Shown in pieces: positions 1-8,616 of a DNA stretch of 64,000 nt; within the stretch, counting starts at the first letter, position 1; each line of letters opens with the position of its first letter. The notes under the pieces are model-generated. The model did not search any database. It was not told the origin of the DNA and saw only the letters and a program-made list of their open reading frames with translations. The translations under genes and the position numbers were made by a program. The stretch is from Mesobaculum littorinae (GTDB taxonomy: Bacteria; Pseudomonadota; Alphaproteobacteria; Rhodobacterales; Rhodobacteraceae), in contig NZ_RQXX01000007.1 in assembly GCF_004011175.1 (NCBI RefSeq), positions 304 through 64,303 of the forward strand, in the 5' to 3' direction.

Positions 1-998
1 GAGTTGGTCACGGTGTAGGTGACGGTCTTCTGGACGCCCGCGGCTTCGCTCCCTTGCGCGTCGGTGCCGCCATCGGTGACGGTGCCGCCCTCGGAGGAGG
101 AGACGGCGATCTCGGGCGCGCCTGTGGCGGTGCCGGAGACGGCGATGTTATAGGGGTTCTCGTCGGCGTCATTATTGGCCAGCGACAGATCGAAGCCGTA
201 GCTGCCCGCCAGCGTGGGGGTGTAGTTCACCACCAGGGTGGTGGAGCTCGACGGCGCGATGTTGGTCGCGCCGAGCGTCAGGTTGTTGACGGTGACGTTG
301 CTTTGGTTCGTGACGTTGCCCCCGACGGTGGGCGTTGTCAGTGTCAGCGGTGCGTCGCCAGTGTTCCTGATGGTGTAGGTGACGGTCTCAGGCGTCCCCG
401 CCGCGGCGGTCGAGGTGAGGGTGTCTGTGCTGCCATCGGCCACCGACCTTCCGCTATCGGAATTCGTGATCTCGATTTCCGGGGCCGAAGGCGCGGAGGA
501 GCCTATGCTGCCTGAGTCGGTACTGCTGGAGTAGGTGTAGGTGAAGCTTTGGATCGACGCGCCGCCATGCGATCCGGTGATTTCGCAGCCGGACGAGCAG
601 TCCGTTGTGTAAATGTTGCCACCGGCGCCGATGGCAACCGAATCCACTGATATCGACAAGATACGAGGGTCGGTGGAATCCTCATACAAGTCGAAATTGG
701 TGAGGCCACTCTGGTTGCCTTGGTCCTCGATGAGAAGAAAGTCTTCTGAGTAATCAGTGTTGGGCGGAGTTGGGTCGTTGTCTAAGTTGAAGCAATTGTC
801 ATCCGTGAAATTCAGCGCGATTTGCTCGCCTGACCCGACAGTGGGGCAGTCGGTGACCGCGGCGGACGACGCGGGCGCCGTCCCGATCCAGAACATCAGC
901 GCCAGAAGCCCCAAGATCCAGACCCGCAGCTGCCGTGCGGCCCGGGAGACTGCCCTGGCATCGGCGGGGCGTGCTTGGTTAGGGAGGTTCGTGAACAC
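1..998 (-). CDS. Secreted surface protein with Hydin/choice-of-anchor-type repeats (partial, C-terminus outside window)
   Basis: The reading frame stays open from a GTG at 998 to the left window edge, about 332 codons. GTG 998 is preceded by GGAG eight bases away. The N-terminus has arginines followed by a hydrophobic run (VWILGLLALMFWIGT) and APASSAA, a plausible Sec signal peptide. From about residue 173 there are Ig-like repeats of roughly 125 residues starting EIEITNSD and EIAVSSSEGG, with TVTYTIRNTGDAPLTLT-type strands as in choice-of-anchor D / ASPM-SPD-2-Hydin domains. Cysteine pairs lie in the preceding 150 residues. It is probably a large exported or surface-attached protein. The ligand and the C-terminal sorting signal cannot be seen. 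Confidence 0.75.
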   Translation of the reverse strand, partial: MFTNLPNQARPADARAVSRAARQLRVWILGLLALMFWIGTAPASSAAVTDCPTVGSGEQIALNFTDDNCFNLDNDPTPPNTDYSEDFLLIEDQGNQSGLTNFDLYEDSTDPRILSISVDSVAIGAGGNIYTTDCSSGCEITGSHGGASIQSFTYTYSSSTDSGSIGSSAPSAPEIEITNSDSGRSVADGSTDTLTSTAAAGTPETVTYTIRNTGDAPLTLTTPTVGGNVTNQSNVTVNNLTLGATNIAPSSSTTLVVNYTPTLAGSYGFDLSLANNDADENPYNIAVSGTATGAPEIAVSSSEGGTVTDGGTDAQGSEAAGVQKTVTYTVTN

Positions 999-1460
999 GT
1001 TGATGTCTCCGGCGTCGAGTTCCGCTCGCGATTTACCGTGATCTTGGGGCAACGTCGTTTCTCCGGTGGTCAAATTGCGGCGCAACTTGGGCGAGCAGGG
1101 ATTCGGTGGAATGCTATTCTAGCGTGCAGTCAGACGATCTTGCACAGAGCCATGCATCTCACCAACGAACTTTTGGTTAATTTGCTAGCTATCGGCCAAG
1201 TGGCGGCGGAAGTGTGGCTTCGGCGCCCTGAACCTTGTCGAGCGGCCTCGGGTGGTAGGGGTCGGGCTGCGACATCTCCGCCTGCATGGCCCGCGACCGC
1301 ATCGGTCCTCTTCGCAAGACCGCAGCGCCGGCGGGCGCCGGGCCTGCGGCCGGGGCGGGTTGGGCGATTATGCCACAGCACCGTGGCGCGCGCGCATCTT
1401 CAACAATGCGTGGGCCATGGGTATATCCATCCTGTCATGACCCGATCGGGGAGAGATGAG
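999..1460. other. Intergenic gap of 462 bases without a supported gene
   Basis: This lies between the divergent surface-protein gene and the DUF983 gene. It contains patches of lower GC (around 1160-1190) that may hold promoters for both neighbours. Open frames here have no ribosome-binding site and no recognisable protein. Nothing else is supported. Confidence 0.5.
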
Positions 1461-1868
1461 ATGACCATCGCCGTCGACGAGCGCGAGACCAAGACCGCCG
1501 TGCTGCGAGGGCTGCGCCACCGCTGCCCCGCCTGCGGCGAAGGCCACCTCTACGCGCGCTATCTCAAGGTGAACGACACCTGCCCGAATTGTGGCGAGGA
1601 ACTCTATCATCACCGCGCCGATGACGGCCCCGCCTACCTGACGATCCTGGTCGTCGGGCACATCATGGGCTTCGCCCTGCATTTTGCCTTCGGCTACCTG
1701 CGCGACGACCCGCTTCTGCTGGCGCTGCTGCTGTCGGCCATCGCGATCGCGGTCGCCCTGCCGGTTCTGCCGCGCATGAAGGGGCTTCTGATCGGCTACC
1801 AGTGGGCGAAGGGAATGTACGGGTTCGGTCGGGTTCCCGGCGCCGACGCGGCGGTGTCCGAAACCTGA
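1461..1868 (+). CDS. DUF983 family membrane protein
   Basis: A 135-residue protein of the DUF983 family. The N-terminal part carries two CxxC pairs (CPACGEG near residue 25 and CPNCGEE near residue 44), typical of a small zinc ribbon. They are followed by GPAYLTILVVGHI and two hydrophobic segments (about residues 60-80 and 85-105). The start ATG 1461 is chosen because GGGGAGAG precedes it. An in-frame ATG at 1437 is possible. The function of the family is not established. No operon partner is evident: the next gene is on the other strand. Confidence 0.8.
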   Translation: MTIAVDERETKTAVLRGLRHRCPACGEGHLYARYLKVNDTCPNCGEELYHHRADDGPAYLTILVVGHIMGFALHFAFGYLRDDPLLLALLLSAIAIAVALPVLPRMKGLLIGYQWAKGMYGFGRVPGADAAVSET

Positions 1869-1929
1869 TTCGTCGCGCGCCATGCCCTGACGGCAAGGGC
1901 GTCGCGCCTGCGCGGCCTTCCCGCCGCGG

Positions 1930-2805
1930 TCAGGACGGGCGTTCGGGACGGTTCAGCATCTCGTGATCCAGGATGATGTCGTGCAGCGCGTCGACATGGG
2001 TGCCGGCGCGGACCAGCGATTCATGCAGGTAGTAGGACACGCGGGGCAGGGATGGCAGGCCGAGGTCGGGGCCCAGGATGCGGACGTCCGACCGGAACGC
2101 GCTCAGCGTGCGCGGCGTCAGGCCAAGCCCTGCCTCGACGGCAAAGCGCACGCCCGTGGGGCTCGCCGTCGTCAGCCGCTCGTAATAGGGCATGCCGGCC
2201 AGGTCGAGCGCGTTCAGCCCGATCCGGCGGAACATGCTGGGATCGTCGGTCAGGACCAGCGGTAGCGCCTCGCCCTTCGGCAGTTCCCAGCTTTTCGCGG
2301 CGATCCAGTAGGCGCGCAGCAGCTTGATCAGGCGCCCCTCGCGGCTCCCCAGCCGCCAGGTGCTGATCGCGATGTCGAGCCGCCCATCCTCGAGCGCCTC
2401 CATCAGCGCGCGGCTGCGGTCGATCTGCAGGATGATCCGGTTGGTGGGATACCGCCGGGCGAACTCCTGCAGGATACCCGGCAGGATCGCGTTCGCGATT
2501 TCAAGCGGGGCGCCCAGCCGCACCGTTTCCGAGGCGTGGCTGCGTTCGGCAGACAGCACCGCATGGTTGCACATCGACACGATCTCGCGCGCGTGGCGCA
2601 ACAGCGCGCGCCCGGCCTCGGTCAGCCTGCGGCTGCGCCCGACGGTGATGAAGATCGGCCGGCCGACCGCATCCTCGAGGCTTTGCATCTGCTGGGTGAT
2701 CGCCGATTGCGACCGTCCCAGCGCCTCGGCCGCGGCGGTGAAGCTGCCGTGCTGATCGATTGCAATCAGGGTTTTCAGCTGAGACAGCTGCAAATCAGGG
2801 CGCAT
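1930..2805 (-). CDS. LysR-family transcriptional regulator of the adjacent TTT/catabolic operon
   Basis: A 291-residue LysR-type regulator of usual family length. The N-terminal winged helix-turn-helix covers about residues 7-66 (FTAAAEALGRSQSAITQQM, then LTEAGRALLRHA). It is followed by a periplasmic-binding-protein-like effector domain. AGGTGA lies seven bases before ATG 2805. It is transcribed divergently from tctC across 153 bases, the classic arrangement for a LysR regulator that senses the substrate or an intermediate of the neighbouring pathway. The inducer cannot be read from sequence. Confidence 0.88.
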   Translation of the reverse strand: MRPDLQLSQLKTLIAIDQHGSFTAAAEALGRSQSAITQQMQSLEDAVGRPIFITVGRSRRLTEAGRALLRHAREIVSMCNHAVLSAERSHASETVRLGAPLEIANAILPGILQEFARRYPTNRIILQIDRSRALMEALEDGRLDIAISTWRLGSREGRLIKLLRAYWIAAKSWELPKGEALPLVLTDDPSMFRRIGLNALDLAGMPYYERLTTASPTGVRFAVEAGLGLTPRTLSAFRSDVRILGPDLGLPSLPRVSYYLHESLVRAGTHVDALHDIILDHEMLNRPERPS

Positions 2806-2958
2806 CGCAAATCACCTATCGGTCTGGCTTATGTAAATCACCAAATTATTAATTCTACAAATACGTCCGGTTGGTCTAAGGCTCCGGACGTCCTGTTTCC
2901 CGATCCGGGCCAACGGTCCGGGGTGGGGAGATCAAGACCCAACACAGGGGAGAACAGC
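2806..2958. promoter_or_regulatory. Divergent promoter/operator region between the LysR gene and tctC
   Basis: A 153-base region with a marked AT-rich core at about 2832-2862 (AAATTATTAATTC and flanks) in an otherwise GC-rich context. LysR proteins usually bind T-N11-A sites between such divergent genes. The AT-rich core is the likely location, but no single site can be called with certainty. A ribosome-binding site (AGGGGAGAA) precedes tctC. Confidence 0.6.
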
Positions 2959-3912
2959 ATGAAACATCTCAACCTCGCCGCGGTTTCGCTGACGGCGGTC
3001 CTCATGGCCGGCACAGCGGTCGCGCAATCCTACCCCGAGGGCGATATCGACCTGGTCGTGCCCTTCGATCCCGGCGGGTCGGTCGACGTCACCTCGCGCA
3101 TCATCGCCGAGACCGCGAACACCATCCTGGAAGGGGCCGAGATCAACGTGGTCAACCGCGCGGGCGGCGGCGGCGTCGTCGGTCAGACGACCGTGGCGCG
3201 GGCCGATCCCGACGGCTATACCGTTCTGGCGATGACCAGCTCGGTCGTGACCAACCCGCAGATGAAGGGCGCCGGCTACGCCGTCTCCGATTTCCGGCCG
3301 GTCGCGCTTTACAACCTCGACCCCGAGGTGATCGCCGTGCCTGCGTCGTCGCCCTTCGAGACGGCCGAGGAGTTCCTGGCCGCCGCCGAGGACGAGACGA
3401 TGAACGTCGTCGTCGCGGGCATCGCCACCTCGCACCACATGTCGGGCCTGGCGATCGAACGCGCCACGGGGCTCGAGTTCAGCTACATCCCCACCAAGGG
3501 TTTCGGCGCGCAGGTGCAGGCCATCGCCGGCGGCCATGCCGACGCGGCGCTGTGGCCGCTGGGCGAAGCCGCGTCGCAGATGGGGTCGGGCGACATCCGC
3601 ATCCTCGCCATCGCGTCGGAAGAGCGCAGCGAGGACTACCCCGACGTGCCGACCTTCGAGGAAGCCGGCATCGACATCCCGATCTGGGCGACCTTCCGCG
3701 GCTGGGCCGTGCCCAAGGGCACCCCGGACGAGGTCGTGGCCGACCTGTCGGACCTCATGCAGCAGGTCTCGGAAACCCCGGCCTATGTCGAGAAGATGGA
3801 AGCGGCGGGCTACACGCCGACCTTCCGCGATTCTGACGGGTTCTCCTTCGTCGTCGACAACTACGCCGAGCAGACTTCGGCAATCATCGAAGAAGCCGGC
3901 CTGGGCCAGTAA
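2959..3912 (+). CDS. tctC: Tripartite tricarboxylate transporter, periplasmic substrate-binding protein (TctC family)
   Basis: A 317-residue extracytoplasmic solute-binding protein of the Bug/TctC family. A Sec signal peptide of about 22 residues ends at AVAQ. The family loop PGGSVDVTSR follows at about residues 37-46 and the ADPDGYT turn near residue 90. It captures a carboxylate in the periplasm and hands it to the TctAB membrane unit encoded next. A very strong hairpin follows the stop, so this gene may be expressed above tctB and tctA, as expected for a binding protein. Substrates of TctC paralogues cannot be predicted reliably from sequence. Confidence 0.92.
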   Translation: MKHLNLAAVSLTAVLMAGTAVAQSYPEGDIDLVVPFDPGGSVDVTSRIIAETANTILEGAEINVVNRAGGGGVVGQTTVARADPDGYTVLAMTSSVVTNPQMKGAGYAVSDFRPVALYNLDPEVIAVPASSPFETAEEFLAAAEDETMNVVVAGIATSHHMSGLAIERATGLEFSYIPTKGFGAQVQAIAGGHADAALWPLGEAASQMGSGDIRILAIASEERSEDYPDVPTFEEAGIDIPIWATFRGWAVPKGTPDEVVADLSDLMQQVSETPAYVEKMEAAGYTPTFRDSDGFSFVVDNYAEQTSAIIEEAGLGQ

Positions 3913-3925
3913 GGCCGGGCCATCG

Positions 3926-3949
3926 GGCCCCCCGCACCGGCGGGGGGCC
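3926..3949 (+). terminator. Intra-operon hairpin terminator/attenuator after tctC
   Basis: A perfect 10-bp stem (GGCCCCCCGC / GCGGGGGGCC) with the four-base loop ACCG is followed directly by GTTTT. It sits 14 bases after the tctC stop and 26 bases before tctB. Partial termination here would give more binding protein than membrane subunits. Confidence 0.85.
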
Positions 3950-3975
3950 GTTTTGCCTGAAAGGTAACACGTGCA

Positions 3976-4440
3976 ATGACACGGCCCCACGGATCCGCCG
4001 GTTTCTGGCGGCACAGCGACACATGGGTTGGCCTGACGCTTGTCGTCATAGGTGCGGCGGCGACGGCCATGGCCAGTGGCTTCGACGCGATGTCGCGCAG
4101 CTATCCGCTGGCGCTGTCGGTGCTGCTGATGGTCTTCGGCGCGGTGCTGGTTCTGCGCGTCGTGATCTCGCAGCCCAAAAGCGTCTCCTTCTCGCTGCCC
4201 GCGCGCGTCGCGGGCCTGTCGGCGCTGCTGATCGTGGCGTGGATCGTCGCGCTGTCGGCGGGCTTGGGGTTCGTCCTGCCGACGCTGCTGATGCAGGGCG
4301 CCTTTCTCTATATCTGCGGCGTCCGTCCGCCGCTGGTGGCCGCCATCTACGCCGTGTTGATCACGGCCGTCGGATATGCGGCCTTCGTGCTGGGCCTCGG
4401 CGTGCGTCTGCCCGAGACGCTCGCGCCCTGGATCCTGTGA
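3976..4440 (+). CDS. tctB: Tripartite tricarboxylate transporter small membrane subunit (TctB family)
   Basis: A 154-residue hydrophobic protein with four predicted membrane spans (about residues 18-36, 44-63, 80-115 as two spans, 120-145), the usual TctB size and topology. It is the poorly conserved small subunit of the proton- or sodium-coupled TTT carrier in the inner membrane. It lies between tctC and tctA, nine bases before tctA, so the three form one transporter. Confidence 0.88.
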   Translation: MTRPHGSAGFWRHSDTWVGLTLVVIGAAATAMASGFDAMSRSYPLALSVLLMVFGAVLVLRVVISQPKSVSFSLPARVAGLSALLIVAWIVALSAGLGFVLPTLLMQGAFLYICGVRPPLVAAIYAVLITAVGYAAFVLGLGVRLPETLAPWIL

Positions 4441-4449
4441 GGACCTGAC

Positions 4450-6012
4450 ATGGACATGATTCTTCTGGGCTTCCAGACGCTGGCCGATCCCATGGTCGCG
4501 CTGATGCTGCTGGTCGGTGTCATGGCCGGCATGGTCGTGGGGTCGATCCCCGGCATCAACGACAACATCGCCTTTGCCGTCTTCATCCCCTTCTCCTTCT
4601 CCATGCCTGCCGAAACCGCGCTGGCGCTGATGGTCGGCGTCTACTGCGCCGCCGCCACGGGCGGCGCGATCCCGGCCATCGTGCTCAAGGTGCCGGGCAC
4701 CGCGTCGTCGCTGCTGACGGCCGAGGACGGGCACGCCATGGCGCGCAAGGGTCTGGCCGGGCGGGCGCTGTCGATCGCCATCACCTCGTCGGTGGTGGGC
4801 GGCATCCTCAGCTCGATCGTGCTTTTGCTCTTCGCGCCGTCGCTGGCCCGGGTCGCGCTCGAATTCGGCTATGTGGAGAACTTCGCGCTGGCGATCCTGG
4901 GGCTGTCGTCGGTCGTCGGGCTCTTGCGGGGCAACATCGTCAAGGGTGTGATCGCGGCGCTGATCGGCCTTCTGGTCGCCACCATCGGCTTCAGCCCGAT
5001 GACCGGTGCCGCGCGCTTTACCTTCGGCAACATCAACCTGATCGAGGGCATCCCCTTCGTGCCGCTGCTGGTCGGGCTCTTCGGCATCGCCGCGATGCTC
5101 GACCTCAAGGCCGACGTGATGAAGACCCGCGATCCCGATGCGGGGCCGGAGTCGCTGCCAAAGATCGGGTCGCTGCGCCTGCCCAAGGGGCTGATGCGCC
5201 GTCTCACGCCGGTCTGGGGCACCAGCGCCGCAATCGGCAACGTGATCGGCATGCTTCCCGGCGCGGGAATGCTGATGGCGATCTTCCTCGCCTACGACCA
5301 GGCCGCGCGCCGCTTCCGTCGCAAGTTCGAAGGCCAGCCCGGCGAAGAGACCTGGGGCGATGGTGCGCCCGAGGGCGTCGCCGCGCCGGAAGCCGCGAAC
5401 AACGCGGTGACCGCCAGCTCGATGGTGCCGCTGCTGTCGCTGGGGATCCCCGGCAACTCGACCTCGGCGCTGTTCATCGGGGCGCTGGCGCTGCACGGCA
5501 TGGTGCCGGGGCCGCTTCTGTTCACCCAGCACGGCAACGTGGCGTGGATGATCATCGTGTCCTTCCTGTTCGCCAACCTGCTGCTCTGGCCGGTCGCCTG
5601 GGTGGTGCTGCGCACCGTGTCGCGGTCGATATTCGCGATCCGCAAGGAGGCGATGGTCGGCGTCATCGCGATGCTGTGCCTGATGGGCGCCTATTCGGAC
5701 GGCGCCAACCTGTTCAACATGTGGGTGGCCATCGCTGCGGGCGTCGTCGCCTACGTGATGCGGCTGGCCAGCATCCCGCTGGGGCCCGCGATCCTGGGGC
5801 TGGTGCTGGGGCCGCAGCTGGAATCCTCTCTCAACAACTCGCTGCGGATCTCGAACGGCGACTGGCTGATCTTCTTCGACGCGGTCAATCACCCGATCAG
5901 CGCGGGGATGATGGTCGCCTCGGCGCTTCTGTGGATCGTGCCCGCGGCCATGGGCCTGCGCGACCGCGCCCGCGCCGCAAAGGCCGCCGCCGCCACGAAG
6001 GACAACGGATGA
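4450..6012 (+). CDS. tctA: Tripartite tricarboxylate transporter large permease subunit (TctA family)
   Basis: A 520-residue polytopic permease of normal TctA length. Family motifs are visible: GSIPGINDNIAFAVFIPFSF near residue 32, GGAIPAIVLKVPGT near 75, and GIPGNSTSALFIGALALHG near 335. It forms the transport channel with TctB and takes substrate from TctC. Its stop overlaps the next start (ATGATGA), so the PLP lyase gene is translationally coupled to it. This ties uptake to catabolism. Confidence 0.93.
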   Translation: MDMILLGFQTLADPMVALMLLVGVMAGMVVGSIPGINDNIAFAVFIPFSFSMPAETALALMVGVYCAAATGGAIPAIVLKVPGTASSLLTAEDGHAMARKGLAGRALSIAITSSVVGGILSSIVLLLFAPSLARVALEFGYVENFALAILGLSSVVGLLRGNIVKGVIAALIGLLVATIGFSPMTGAARFTFGNINLIEGIPFVPLLVGLFGIAAMLDLKADVMKTRDPDAGPESLPKIGSLRLPKGLMRRLTPVWGTSAAIGNVIGMLPGAGMLMAIFLAYDQAARRFRRKFEGQPGEETWGDGAPEGVAAPEAANNAVTASSMVPLLSLGIPGNSTSALFIGALALHGMVPGPLLFTQHGNVAWMIIVSFLFANLLLWPVAWVVLRTVSRSIFAIRKEAMVGVIAMLCLMGAYSDGANLFNMWVAIAAGVVAYVMRLASIPLGPAILGLVLGPQLESSLNNSLRISNGDWLIFFDAVNHPISAGMMVASALLWIVPAAMGLRDRARAAKAAAATKDNG

Positions 6013-7163
6013 TGAAGCGCGAAACCAAACTGATGCACTACGGCCGGACCGCGACGCCCGGGCCGGCGAACCCGCCGATCATGCGCGCCTCGACCATCCT
6101 GCACGACACGGTGGAGTCCTACCGCGCGACCAAGGCGGCGCGGGCCACCGACGATGCCGTGCTGTCCTATGGGCGGCGCGGCACCACCACCGCGCACCAG
6201 CTGGCCGCCGCTCTGGCCGATCTGGAAGAGGCCGAGGCCTGTTTCCTGTTTCCCACCGGTGTCGCCGCGGTCGCGGGCGCGCTGACGCCCTACCTGGGTG
6301 CGGGCGATCACCTGCTGGTGGTCGACACGATCTTTCCCGCGACGCGCAGCTATTGCGACACGGTGTTGGCGCGCAACGGGGTCGAGGTCGACTACTTCCC
6401 GTGGGACACCATCGACCTGTCGGACTACGTGCGCCCCAACACCCGCATGGTGCTGGCCGAAAGCCCCGCCTCGCAAAGCTACGAGGTGATGGACCTGCCC
6501 GCGCTTTGCCGCGATGCGCATGACCGCGGGCTGATCGTCGCGACCGACAACACCTATGGATCAAGCTGGCTTTACCGCCCGCTGGCGCTGGGGTGCGATC
6601 TGTCGATCGTGGCGGGGACGAAGTATATCGGCGGCCATGCCGACACGATGATGGGCGCGGTCGCGGCGCGCGGCCCGGCGGTCGATGCGCTGCGGCGCCA
6701 CACGGCGATGACCGGCCAGACGCTTGGCCCCGACGATGCCTATGCCTGCCTGCGCGGCCTGCGTACGCTGGGCCTGCGGATGGAGCGGCACGGCGAGAAT
6801 GCCGACCGGCTGGTCGCGTGGTTCCAGACCCGGCCCGAGGTGGCGGAGGTGCTGCATCCCGGCCTGCCGGGCCACCCAGGGTCCCGCATCTGGGCGCGTG
6901 ACGCCTGCGGCTGCAACGGTCTTCTGACCGTCGGTTTCCGCGAGGGGTTCGACGCCGAGGCCTTTGTCGACCGGCTGCGGCTGTTCTCGGTCGGAAGCTC
7001 CTGGGGCGGGTTCGAAAGCCTTGCCATGCCCGCCGCGCCGGACAGCGGCCGACGCTTTCCGCGCCCCGACCGCGGCGCCGGGCAGATGATCCGCTTTCAC
7101 GCCGGGCTTGAACACGCCTGCGACCTGATCGCCGACCTCGAAGCGTCCTTCGACCGGGCCTGA
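6009..7163 (+). CDS. PLP-dependent Cys/Met-metabolism lyase (cystathionine beta-lyase-like)
   Basis: A 384-residue fold-type I PLP enzyme of the cystathionine gamma-synthase/beta-lyase family. The Schiff-base lysine is in AGTKYIGGHAD at about residue 205. The phosphate-binding region FLFPTGVAAVAGAL (about residues 81-94) and the conserved C-terminal SVGSSWGGFESL are present. Such enzymes eliminate a beta- or gamma-substituent from an amino acid, giving an enamine that becomes a 2-oxo acid and ammonia. Start ATG 6009 overlaps the tctA stop; ATG 6012 is an alternative. Its place between a carboxylate transporter and other lyases argues for a dedicated catabolic role rather than methionine biosynthesis. 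The true substrate is unknown. Confidence 0.85.
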   Translation: MMKRETKLMHYGRTATPGPANPPIMRASTILHDTVESYRATKAARATDDAVLSYGRRGTTTAHQLAAALADLEEAEACFLFPTGVAAVAGALTPYLGAGDHLLVVDTIFPATRSYCDTVLARNGVEVDYFPWDTIDLSDYVRPNTRMVLAESPASQSYEVMDLPALCRDAHDRGLIVATDNTYGSSWLYRPLALGCDLSIVAGTKYIGGHADTMMGAVAARGPAVDALRRHTAMTGQTLGPDDAYACLRGLRTLGLRMERHGENADRLVAWFQTRPEVAEVLHPGLPGHPGSRIWARDACGCNGLLTVGFREGFDAEAFVDRLRLFSVGSSWGGFESLAMPAAPDSGRRFPRPDRGAGQMIRFHAGLEHACDLIADLEASFDRA

Positions 7164-7231
7164 TCGCCTTTTCCAGCGGTGGCGCCCCCGCGCGGGGCCC
7201 GCCGACCAGAATGAACCTTAGGAGAATTACG

Positions 7232-8593
7232 ATGGGAACGAGCGTTTTCGATTCCGAACTGCTGATGAACGCATGGTCGACCGAAGAGATGCGCGACGTC
7301 TTCAACGACCGGGCCCGCATGCAGGCCTGGCTGGACGTCGAAGCCGCGCTGGCGCTGGTGCAGGGCGATCTGGGCATGATCCCCGCCGAGGCCGCGCAGG
7401 AGATCGCCGCCAAGTCCAGCTACGACGCCATCGACAAGGAGCTGGTGCTGCATCACCTCAAGATCACCAAGCACCCGCTGGTGCCGACGGTGCGCGCGCT
7501 TGAACATGCGTGCGAGGGCGGGGCGGGCGAGTTCGTCCATTTCGGCGTCACAACGCAGGACATCATGGACACCGGGCTGGTGCTGCAACTGCGCGAGGCG
7601 ACCCGGATCATCCGCCGCGATCTGAAGACGATCGCCGCCGACCTGATGCAGCTGAGCGAAACGCACCGCAACACGCCGATGATGGGCCGCACCCTGTCGC
7701 TGCAGGCAATCCCCGTGACCTTCGGCTTCAAGACCGCGATCTGGCTGTCCGAGATCGACCGCCATCTGGAACGTCTGGACGAGATGGAGGCCCGCGTCTT
7801 CGTCGGCTCGATCGTCGGCGCGGTGGGGACCAAGGCGTCCTTCGGTCCCAAGGCCAACGAGATGGAGCGCGCGATCAACGACCGTCTCGGCCTCGGCACG
7901 CCCAACATCTCGTGGCAGGCGGCGCGCGACCGGTTCTACGAATTCGGCTCGGTCATGGGCGGGATCAACGCGACGCTGAACAAGATCGGCAATCAGCTGC
8001 TGCTGCTCGCACATAACGAGTTCGACGAGATCGCCGAACCCTTCGGCAAGGGGCAGGTCGGGTCCTCGACCATGCCGCACAAGCGCAACCCGGCCGTGAC
8101 CGAGAACTCGGTCACCGTCAGCAACACGCTGAAGTCGAACATCAACATGCTGTCCGACATCACCAAGCACGAGCACGAGCGCGACGGTGCCGTGTGGAAG
8201 ATGGAATGGAAGGTCCTGCCCGAGATCTGCCTGATGATGTCGGTGGTGCTGGAGAACCTGAAATTCGTGTTCTCCGACCTCGAGGTGAAGGAGGACAGCA
8301 TGCTGGCCAACCTCAACCTGCTGCGCGGCTACGCGCTGGCCGAACGTGTTATGTTCGCGCTGTCGGACAAGATGGGCAAGCAGACCGCGCATGAAGAGGT
8401 CTACGAGGCCGCGATGCATGGCATCGAGGGCGGCATCGACTTCCGCGAGGCGCTTCTGGCCAACGACAAGATCCGCGAGGCGGTGACCGAGGCCGAGCTC
8501 GATGCGCTGCTCGACCCCACGACCTACGTGGGGCAGGCGCCCGATCTGGCCGATCAGGCCGTCGCCGCGGTTCGCGCGGGCGGCCGGATCTGA
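7232..8593 (+). CDS. Fumarase/aspartase-superfamily lyase (adenylosuccinate lyase / carboxymuconate cycloisomerase type)
   Basis: A 453-residue member of the superfamily that releases fumarate from, or cycloisomerises, succinyl-type substrates. The signature GSSTMPHKRNP is at residues 277-287. The FGVTTQDIMDTG motif near residue 104 holds the conserved TTQD-type residues. ATG 7232 is chosen because AGGAG precedes it. In a catabolic operon this enzyme is more likely to cleave a C-N bond of an N-succinyl-type amino acid, as aspartase, EDDS lyase or argininosuccinate lyase do, than to act in purine synthesis. It may alternatively be annotated as 3-carboxy-cis,cis-muconate cycloisomerase, but no other protocatechuate gene is nearby. 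Confidence 0.85.
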   Translation: MGTSVFDSELLMNAWSTEEMRDVFNDRARMQAWLDVEAALALVQGDLGMIPAEAAQEIAAKSSYDAIDKELVLHHLKITKHPLVPTVRALEHACEGGAGEFVHFGVTTQDIMDTGLVLQLREATRIIRRDLKTIAADLMQLSETHRNTPMMGRTLSLQAIPVTFGFKTAIWLSEIDRHLERLDEMEARVFVGSIVGAVGTKASFGPKANEMERAINDRLGLGTPNISWQAARDRFYEFGSVMGGINATLNKIGNQLLLLAHNEFDEIAEPFGKGQVGSSTMPHKRNPAVTENSVTVSNTLKSNINMLSDITKHEHERDGAVWKMEWKVLPEICLMMSVVLENLKFVFSDLEVKEDSMLANLNLLRGYALAERVMFALSDKMGKQTAHEEVYEAAMHGIEGGIDFREALLANDKIREAVTEAELDALLDPTTYVGQAPDLADQAVAAVRAGGRI

Positions 8594-8616
8594 ACGACAC
8601 GAAAGGCGGAAAGCAC

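Noticed and set aside
54-515. A glycine-rich plus-strand frame at the left edge
   Set aside because: The opposite strand encodes a coherent Ig-like repeat protein with a signal peptide, and the plus frame is its mirror image.
2932-5892. A 986-codon open frame on the minus strand over the transporter genes
   Set aside because: It is antisense to clear TctC, TctB and TctA, with His/Arg/Asp/Gly-rich translation and no domain or ribosome-binding site. Long antisense frames are expected in GC-rich DNA.
7211-7231. An upstream ATG for the fumarase-type lyase
   Set aside because: AGGAG lies between this ATG and the ATG at 7232, and the added residues do not match the family.
7232-8593. Protocatechuate pathway carboxymuconate cycloisomerase
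   Set aside because: The family fits, but no protocatechuate dioxygenase, decarboxylase or lactonase gene lies nearby. The context favours another substrate.
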